This document shows positions 58,299-64,000 of a DNA stretch of 64,000 nt, one piece after another. Under the pieces are notes generated by a model. That model was not told the DNA's origin. It did not search any database and saw only the letters and a program-made list of their open reading frames with translations. Numbering within the stretch: the first letter of the stretch is position 1; every line of letters starts with the position of its first letter. Source of the stretch: PoT sp049331405 (lineage in GTDB: Bacteria; Planctomycetota; Planctomycetia; Isosphaerales; Isosphaeraceae); the NCBI RefSeq assembly GCF_049331405.1, contig NZ_CP186274.1, positions 6,076,001 to 6,140,000 on the forward strand. Direction: 5' to 3'. Both the position numbers and the translations under genes were made by a program.

Positions 58299-59783
58299 AT
58301 GCGATTCTTATGGCGCATGAGTTCAACGAGTTGGGCGATAGCCGCGGCGTGCGGGATGGCGTTGTCGGCCATCTCGGCCACGAACGCTCTCGCTCAGGCG
58401 TCGCAGGGTCAGGCCCCCGGCATCTGGACTCCCACCGCCCAAGCGATCCGGGAGACCGTGGATCGGGGTATTCCGACCATTTTGATCGTCACCTCTCGCA
58501 CGTCGGCTAATTCCGTAGCGTTCTGCCGGCTCCTGGAGAAGACTCCCGAGGTCGCCGGCGTACTGCGATCGGTGCGCTTCGCGATAATGCCGGCCGAGAC
58601 GTACGCGAGCCAGATAACGAAGCTCGGTATCAAGACCTTCCCGACGGTTATCGTTTATGCCAAGGGCAAGCAAGGCGCCCAGATCGCGGGGATGAAGGGG
58701 GGCTTCGCCGACGTTCGCGGGCTCTTCGAGTGGTTGGGCACCGTGAATATGGGAGGGACGCCCCCGAGCGCCCCCGCCGCCACGGCGGCAGACGCCGGGC
58801 GCGACCCGTCGGTCACGCGGACGGCCCACGATTATGACGGGCCATCGGCCCAGTCGTACCCGTCAGAGCAGGGATACAACCCTCCCTACGCGCCGCCGAA
58901 GCAGCCCCCGATGGCCCCGCCGGTGGCGCCTCCGCAACCGCCGCCCTATGTGCCGCCCCCCCAGCAGCCCGTTTATCAGGCCCAACCCCCGTCTCAATAT
59001 GTCCCGGCCCCGGCGCCGTATTATGTGCAAACTCAGACGCCTGCCATGGTCGTCCAGCAGGCTCCTCAGCAGATCGTGTTGGCCCCGCCGCCGCCTCCGC
59101 AAGTGACGTTCGCGATGGCCCCGGCGCCCGTCTCTTATGCCCCCGCTCCCGCGCCCGCCCCGGCGCCCAATCTCTTCACCCAGCCGGCGCAAGCCCCGGC
59201 TCCGGCCCCTGCACCAGCGCCTGCTCCGGCCCCGGCGCCCGCCCCGGCTCCCATGTTCGCCCCTGCTCCGGCCTTCGCCCCAGCCCCAGCCCCGTCGTTC
59301 GCTCCCGCGCCGCAACCGATGCAAGCACCGGTTGCACAGGCCCCTGTCGCTCAGGCACCGGCCCCGACGGCGATGGTTCTGCAGGCACCCGGGTTGGTCG
59401 ACAGCGTGCTGGGCTCGATCGGTGAGCACCTGGCCAGGCGGAAGAATCCCCGCCTGCAGATGGCTCCGGTGCCGATGCTCGCCCAGGCCTCCGTCGCGAA
59501 TGCTCCGATTGGGCTGGCTCCCGCGGGATACGGCCAGGCTCCTGGCGCCTATGCCCAGGTGACGGGTTATGCTCCTTATGGCCCGCCGATCCCCGTCACG
59601 CCCGAGGGCACGTCATTCGCCCCGTGCAATACATTCCGGGCCCCGTGCAAGTATCACGGCGGGCCGTGCCCCGGGGCGAACGGATATACCCCGCCACCGC
59701 CCGACTATCCGACCGGATCTCCGCAGGATGCGCCCAGCCAGGGGCATGGGCAGAACCCTTTCCACTGGTTCCGCCGGAAGTGA
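58299..59783 (+). CDS. Secreted thioredoxin-fold protein with long Pro/Ala tail (494 aa)
   Basis: After a signal peptide ('AAACGMALSAISATNALAQA') residues ~45-150 look like a thioredoxin fold: 'RGIPTILIVTSRTSANSVAF', 'LGIKTFPTVIVYAKGKQGAQ', with the cis-Pro in 'FPTVI'. The CxxC is missing ('SVAFCRLLEK' has one Cys). The remaining ~340 residues are Pro/Ala/Gln-rich with 'APAPAPAP' runs and a Cys-containing end ('FAPCNTFRAPCKYHGGPCPG'). ATG 58299 has GGAAAGG upstream. Probably a surface or wall-associated protein. Confidence 0.7.
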   Translation: MRFLWRMSSTSWAIAAACGMALSAISATNALAQASQGQAPGIWTPTAQAIRETVDRGIPTILIVTSRTSANSVAFCRLLEKTPEVAGVLRSVRFAIMPAETYASQITKLGIKTFPTVIVYAKGKQGAQIAGMKGGFADVRGLFEWLGTVNMGGTPPSAPAATAADAGRDPSVTRTAHDYDGPSAQSYPSEQGYNPPYAPPKQPPMAPPVAPPQPPPYVPPPQQPVYQAQPPSQYVPAPAPYYVQTQTPAMVVQQAPQQIVLAPPPPPQVTFAMAPAPVSYAPAPAPAPAPNLFTQPAQAPAPAPAPAPAPAPAPAPAPMFAPAPAFAPAPAPSFAPAPQPMQAPVAQAPVAQAPAPTAMVLQAPGLVDSVLGSIGEHLARRKNPRLQMAPVPMLAQASVANAPIGLAPAGYGQAPGAYAQVTGYAPYGPPIPVTPEGTSFAPCNTFRAPCKYHGGPCPGANGYTPPPPDYPTGSPQDAPSQGHGQNPFHWFRRK

Positions 59784-60274
59784 GCCTGCAGGACACTCGG
59801 GCCTTCGCCGCAGGCCGCTCTCGGGTCATGGTTCGGGAGCGGCCTGATGTCGGTAAGGTTTGAACTGGCCTGAAGGCTGCTGAGCCTGCGGCATGCGACG
59901 CCGTGGGACTCGCGGCACGATCTTGGCGACGGTATCCATCAAATGCGTGTTGGAATTTGGGGAAATAAGTTGGGAAAATTTGAAGATAAATAAGTTTGTG
60001 GATGTTGATTTTTAACGTATGTTCTTCTGGCAGTCGTCTTACGTAAATTGATTAATTGACGTCGATGGTTTTGGATATCGTGAGTTCGAGTCTCCGCCCA
60101 TATCCTACGAATCGAGGCGCAATCGAACGTGGGAGCGGGTATAATATCTGCGTTCCGTCGAAAGATCGGAACCCCGCTTTGAGTGTATAGGGACGACTTC
60201 AAACAACGGGGCTGGATTGGCTTCGCAAAAATAGACCGAACGGATTCAAGTCGGCAGCCGCGGAGGTCAATTCG
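59784..60274. other. Intergenic region with hairpin and AT-rich promoter region
   Basis: GGCCGCTC (59813-59820) pairs with GAGCGGCC (59837-59844), a terminator-like hairpin without a T run. 59935-60060 is strongly AT-rich. A TATAAT at 60140-60145 lies about 130 bases before the next ATG, but no good -35 box precedes it. No gene seen. Confidence 0.5.
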
Positions 60275-61060
60275 ATGGCGATGCATTCTCGATCGGTTGC
60301 AGTGAAGTCCTTATCTAGCCTCTTTGCCGTGTCTCTCGGGTTTGTCGGCTCGCCCGCTCTTGCTGGTGGTAAGCATAAGGCCCAGGGCGTGATTTACCTC
60401 GCGCCGCAAGCTCCCGTTGCGGGCACCTACGCCGCCGCCCCGGCCGCGGTCTACGCCGCCCCGGCCGTTGCAACCTACGCCCAGGCCCCGGTGGCCTATT
60501 CCGGCTACGCCCAGGCCCCGGTGGCCTATCCCGGCTACGCCCCGACCTACGCGGCCCCCACCTATACGGCCGTGAGCACGACGTCGGTCGCGACGGTTGC
60601 CAGTGCGCCTGTTGCTGGTAGTACTGTTGCAGCCGGAAATGCCCCGGCGGCTGTCGCCGGCTCCCGTCTCAAGGCGGTGGACCGTAGCGATATCGTGGAG
60701 GAGCTAAGGACCGAAATGAAGGAGAATGGCACTGGATCTACCCGGGATCGTCGCAAGTCTCTGCGGGATAGTGCCAGGACCAAATTTGCCGATTCGATCG
60801 GCGTCGAAGAGAATGAGTTGAATACGTTTGAAGAGCAAGATCTCGATGCAGTCACGAATTCGTTGATCGACTCATGGAATGTTGGTTCCGCTCCGGGATA
60901 CTACATGCAGTCGGCCCCCGTCGCGGCCGCGTATCCCGTGAGCTATGCTCCCGCCCCGGCTCCGGTCTACTATCAGCAGGCCCCGACGGCCTACATCCAG
61001 CCTGTCGTCCCCGTCCCTCTCTTCGTGCCGGTCCAGCCGAAGCATCACCTCTTCAAGTGA
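60275..61060 (+). CDS. Secreted Ala/Tyr/Pro-rich protein (261 aa)
   Basis: A signal peptide ('SLSSLFAVSLGFVGSPALAG') is followed by repeats of 'YAQAPVAYSGYAQAPVAYPG' type, a non-repetitive charged helix ('RSDIVEELRTEMKENGTGST', 'DSIGVEENELNTFEEQDLDA') and a second Ala/Pro/Tyr-rich stretch. GGAGG precedes the ATG. The layout, repeats around a folded middle, matches the prophage protein at 8953. Probably surface-exposed. Confidence 0.65.
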   Translation: MAMHSRSVAVKSLSSLFAVSLGFVGSPALAGGKHKAQGVIYLAPQAPVAGTYAAAPAAVYAAPAVATYAQAPVAYSGYAQAPVAYPGYAPTYAAPTYTAVSTTSVATVASAPVAGSTVAAGNAPAAVAGSRLKAVDRSDIVEELRTEMKENGTGSTRDRRKSLRDSARTKFADSIGVEENELNTFEEQDLDAVTNSLIDSWNVGSAPGYYMQSAPVAAAYPVSYAPAPAPVYYQQAPTAYIQPVVPVPLFVPVQPKHHLFK

Positions 61061-61083
61061 GCTGACCGCCGGAAAGACACCAG

Positions 61084-61123
61084 GGCTCGTGGGCGATCGC
61101 CGGATCGTCCGCGAGCCTTTTTT
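61084..61123 (+). terminator. Intrinsic terminator after the secreted-protein gene
   Basis: A 14-bp stem with two G-U type mismatches (61084-61097 with 61104-61117), 6-nt loop and six T (61118-61123). Confidence 0.8.
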
Positions 61124-61362
61124 GTTGGCCGGCAACCTGGACGCTTTGTGGGTTCGCGTCGACTGCTGCAACTCTTGGGACGACCTATCTTCGATTCCGG
61201 TAAGAAGTGGACTTGGGGCGTCTTGCGGCTATTTTGGATGGTCGAAAAGACGCGGCTCGGGGTCGCGGACGTGGATAGACCCTGGGCCGACGCTTCGGCG
61301 GATTCCCCCCATTGTTGACTTCCGGCGCCAGGCCAGGCCAGGCGCGGAGCGGAGCGTTTTTG

Positions 61363-62601
61363 ATGAAGCTGAACTGGTTGCTGGTGTTCATGCCCATCGG
61401 GCTCGGTCTGGACTGGTTCGGCGCCAATCCCATCGTGGTGTTCCTGACGTCGGCCCTGGCGATTGTGCCGATGGCCAAGTTGATGGGAGATGCGACCGAG
61501 GTGCTCGCCGAGTACCTCGGGCCGACGATCGGGAGCCTGCTCAACGCCACGCTCGGGAATGCCCCCGAGATCATCATCGCTTCGTTCGCCCTCCGCGCGG
61601 GGCTCGTGGACATCGTGAAGTCGTCGCTCACGGGGTCGATCCTCGGGAACCTGCTGCTGGGGCTCGGGATCTCGTTCTTCCTGGGCGGGGTCAAGCACCG
61701 CAGGAATCAGGTGTTCGACTCCAAGGCGGCTCGGATGAGCACTGCCTTGATGACCTTGGCCTCGTTCGGCCTGATCATCCCGGCCGAGTCGCAATTCAAC
61801 CCGGCGGCAACCCGGTCGATCAGCTTCGAGAGCGCGATCGTCCTGTTCGTGGTCTACCTGGCGAGCCTCGTCGCGATCTTCTGGAGCCAGAGGCCGCTGA
61901 TCGGCAAGGACGGGGTCAAGGCGAACCTCAAGGAGGAGGCCGTCCGGCCGGATGAGGTGGCCGAGCATCCCGAGGTCGGCTGGAGCCGGAACCAGGCCAT
62001 CGGGGTTCTTGCTGCCGTGACAATCGGCCTGGCAATCATGAGTGAGGTGTTGACCGGGGCCATCGAGCCCGCTTCGGAGAGCCTCAGGCTCAACCCGAGG
62101 TTCACCGGCGTCTTCATGCTCGCGCTCGTCGGCAACGCGGCCGAGCTCTTCAACGCCATCCGGTTCGCCCGCAAGGATCAGATGGACCTCTGCATCGGCA
62201 TCACCGTCGGGGCGAGCGTCCAGGTGGGCCTGCTCGTGGCCCCGGTGCTCGTCTTCATGGGGGCGATCATGGGGAAGGACATGGACCTCGTCTTCTCCCC
62301 GCTCGAGCTGATCGCCATCGTCATGAGCGTCTACGTGACGCGGATCATGATCAACGACGGCGAGTCGACCTGGCTCGAAGGGCTGATCCTCATCGGCGTC
62401 TATCTCCTCTTCGCGATCGCCTTCCTGAACCACCCGTTCACCGAGACCCCCCACCCGAGCACCTTCCCCGCCGGGCCGCCCTCGGCCTCGGCGGAACCCG
62501 CAGCCTTCTTGCAAGATGAGGGAGCTTCCTGGGATCTCTCGAGGCCGGTTTTCGCCGACGCGTCATGGGCCCGCGACCCTCTGGCGGTCGGGCTGGGCTG
62601 A
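61363..62601 (+). CDS. Ca2+/H+ antiporter, CaCA/CAX family (412 aa)
   Basis: About ten to eleven transmembrane helices with both alpha-repeat motifs: 'LLNATLGNAPEIIIASFALR' and 'LALVGNAAELFNAIRFARKD', where the Glu residues bind the cation. It would export Ca2+ in exchange for protons. ATG 61363 is chosen over the upstream start because the signature begins there. The C-terminal ~40 residues are an extra Pro-rich tail. Confidence 0.92.
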   Translation: MKLNWLLVFMPIGLGLDWFGANPIVVFLTSALAIVPMAKLMGDATEVLAEYLGPTIGSLLNATLGNAPEIIIASFALRAGLVDIVKSSLTGSILGNLLLGLGISFFLGGVKHRRNQVFDSKAARMSTALMTLASFGLIIPAESQFNPAATRSISFESAIVLFVVYLASLVAIFWSQRPLIGKDGVKANLKEEAVRPDEVAEHPEVGWSRNQAIGVLAAVTIGLAIMSEVLTGAIEPASESLRLNPRFTGVFMLALVGNAAELFNAIRFARKDQMDLCIGITVGASVQVGLLVAPVLVFMGAIMGKDMDLVFSPLELIAIVMSVYVTRIMINDGESTWLEGLILIGVYLLFAIAFLNHPFTETPHPSTFPAGPPSASAEPAAFLQDEGASWDLSRPVFADASWARDPLAVGLG

Positions 62602-62690
62602 GTCCGAGACTGGTCCCGCCGGGCGGAGGGGCGTATGATGGATTCAAGAGACAATCGATCCCTCAAGTCCCTCCGAGCCCGGTACGTGCC

Positions 62691-63062
62691 ATGTCGAGCG
62701 AGACGAGCGAGCCCCCGATCTGCAAGGTCTACCATTGCGGGCTGGAGGCCGCCCTCGCCGTGATCGGGGGCAAGTGGAAGCCCTTGATCCTCTGGGCCCT
62801 CAGCTCCGGCCCGCGCCGCTTCGGCGAGCTCCGCCGGCTCGTGGTCGGGATCAGCGAGAAGATGCTCATCCAGCAACTCCGCGAGCTGGAGATGGATGGG
62901 ATCGTCCTGCGAAAGGACTTCCAGGAAGTCCCTCCGAAGGTGGAATACTCGCTGACGAACTTCGGCGTCACCCTCCTCCGCGCCCTCGGCCCACTCTGCG
63001 AGTGGGGATCCGAGCACATGACCCGGATCGGCCAGTTGAAGGCCGAGACCCTCAGCGGTTGA
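62691..63062 (+). CDS. HxlR-family transcriptional regulator (123 aa)
   Basis: The typical signature is 'ALAVIGGKWKPLILWALSSG', 'PRRFGELRRLVVGISEKMLI' and 'QQLRELEMDGIVLRKDFQEV', a winged helix-turn-helix of the HxlR/DUF24 group, often redox or aldehyde sensing through an N-terminal Cys ('ICKVYHCGLEA'). ATG 62691 gives the standard family length. It converges with the deaminase gene, overlapping by 11 bp. Confidence 0.92.
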   Translation: MSSETSEPPICKVYHCGLEAALAVIGGKWKPLILWALSSGPRRFGELRRLVVGISEKMLIQQLRELEMDGIVLRKDFQEVPPKVEYSLTNFGVTLLRALGPLCEWGSEHMTRIGQLKAETLSG

Positions 63063-63516
63063 GTTCCTGCCAGCGCCGGTAGACCTCGATGGCCTCCGGA
63101 TCCGGCTCGTGGGCCATCGGCATGGACCGCTCCTGCCAGGGCTTGCAGACCTCGCCGTAGAGGCTGGCGAGGCTGAAGTACTTGCGGTCGTCGACGTAGA
63201 ACTGCGAGTAGTCCTCGCGCGTCGTGATGAAGACGACGCGGTCGGGGCTGCAGTAATACATCGCGCTCAGGCACATCGGGCAAGGGTGGGCGAGGATGTA
63301 AAACTCGCACCCGGTGAAGTGCTCGGTCTCGAGCTTGGCCGAGGCCTCGCGGATCGCGCAGATCTCGGCATGCGCCGTCGGGTCGTGCGTCTGCGCGACG
63401 AGATTGACGGCCTCGGCGATGATCTCGCCGTCCCTCGCGATGATACACGCAAAGGGACGCCCCCCCTGCTCGACATTCTTCCTGGCGAGTTCGATCGTGC
63501 GCCGGATGAGATCCAT
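63052..63516 (-). CDS. Cytidine/guanine-type nucleoside deaminase (154 aa)
   Basis: Zinc ligands and catalytic Glu are present: His49 and Glu51 in 'DPTAHAEICAIREAS', Cys79 and Cys82 in 'ILAHPCPMCLSAMYYCSPDR'. The CDA fold and the end 'EIYRRWQELNR'-type helix resemble guanine deaminases (GuaD-like), but the base cannot be fixed. GAGGGGG precedes ATG 63516. It would hydrolytically deaminate a base or nucleoside in the cytoplasm. Confidence 0.88.
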   Translation of the reverse strand: MDLIRRTIELARKNVEQGGRPFACIIARDGEIIAEAVNLVAQTHDPTAHAEICAIREASAKLETEHFTGCEFYILAHPCPMCLSAMYYCSPDRVVFITTREDYSQFYVDDRKYFSLASLYGEVCKPWQERSMPMAHEPDPEAIEVYRRWQELNR

Positions 63517-63703
63517 GGAGCCCCCTCTGGCCTCGTGACCCTGACGCCGCGTTATTGGGTAGAATGTCCCCAATCTAACCCGGGTTGGGCCCCCTTCTCC
63601 GCTCTTTCCCGACCCGCCATCCCGAGAAAATCTCGATCATCCGGGAATCAAACGCCCCCGACCGGGCAATATCAGGGCGGATTCCGGGTTCGAGGGATTG
63701 CGA

Positions 63704-64000
63704 ATGGCTGCCATGCGAACTGGATCGACACGCGAGGTCTCGGGGCACCTGCAAGAACTCCTCGATCGCGGGGCAAGCGGCAACCTCACCGACGCCCAAC
63801 TGCTCGCCCGCTTCAACGCGCGTCGGGACGAGGCGGCCTTCGCGGTCCTGGTCGATCGCCACGGCGGGATGGTCCTGCGCGTCTGTCGGTCGGTCCTCAG
63901 GGACGAGCACGACGCCCAGGACGCTTTCCAGGCCACGTTCCTGGTTTTGGCCAGGAGGTCGCATGCCGTTGCCGGGGCCGTCTCGGTGGGGCCATGGCTG
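63704..64000 (+). CDS. Planctomycete-type ECF sigma factor, N-terminal part (runs off window)
   Basis: The frame is open from ATG 63704 to the window end (99 residues). It reads 'LTDAQLLARFNARRDEAAFA', 'VLVDRHGGMVLRVCRSVLRD' and 'EHDAQDAFQATFLVLARRSH', the region 2 signature of the large ECF sigma family typical of Gemmatales/Isosphaerales, often fused to further C-terminal domains. The rest lies outside. Confidence 0.9.
   Translation, partial: MAAMRTGSTREVSGHLQELLDRGASGNLTDAQLLARFNARRDEAAFAVLVDRHGGMVLRVCRSVLRDEHDAQDAFQATFLVLARRSHAVAGAVSVGPWL

Overview
The window is high-GC bacterial DNA. It most resembles a planctomycete, probably of the Isosphaeraceae/Gemmatales type. This is inferred from the partial ECF sigma factor at the right edge, the Pro/Ala-rich secreted proteins, the small 'LLGTWE' lipoprotein and the many GTG/TTG starts. 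No rRNA or marker gene confirms it.

Layout. (1) 1-2782: chromosome, with the end of a GT4 glycosyltransferase, an overlapping glycogen-debranching enzyme and tRNA-Ala(CGC). (2) 2741-43166: an apparently complete siphovirus-like prophage of about 40.4 kb. It is inserted in the 3' half of the tRNA gene, bounded by 44-bp direct repeats, with a tyrosine integrase beside the right repeat. (3) 43167-64000: chromosome, with a lipoprotein, a gene cut by an insertion sequence, a second copy of that IS, an isochorismatase-like hydrolase, an AbrB-type membrane protein, a ceramidase-like hydrolase, a repeat protein, an ECF sigma factor with a membrane partner, three secreted low-complexity or PKD-like proteins, a Ca2+/H+ exchanger, an HxlR regulator, a nucleoside deaminase and the start of another ECF sigma factor.

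Prophage organisation. A leftward early operon (6525 to 2828) encodes small proteins, a Rad52-type annealing protein, a zinc-finger protein, a winged-helix-like protein and a putative replication initiator that carries four 23-bp iterons inside its coding sequence. It faces a rightward unit across divergent promoters that share a palindrome (6626-6685), which looks like a genetic switch. Next come accessory genes (a zinc-motif secreted protein, an XRE regulator, a small serine recombinase), then a possible lysis block with a matrixin-type metalloprotease and several small membrane proteins. The rightward late operon follows: TerS, TerL, portal, MuF-type head protein fused to an HExxH domain, prohead protease, HK97-type capsid, head/adsorption proteins, connectors, a Pro/Arg-rich protein ending in a tail-terminator-like domain, tail tube, a G/GT frameshift pair, tape measure and distal tail proteins. 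A second leftward operon (41331 to 38160), an RHH-like protein and the integrase close the element.

Recurrent features. Several short sigma70-like promoters run almost directly into strong hairpin terminators inside the prophage. The two IS copies differ only by single-base indels in or beside short runs, and their consensus restores one open transposase, so other frameshifts in the window may also be sequence errors.
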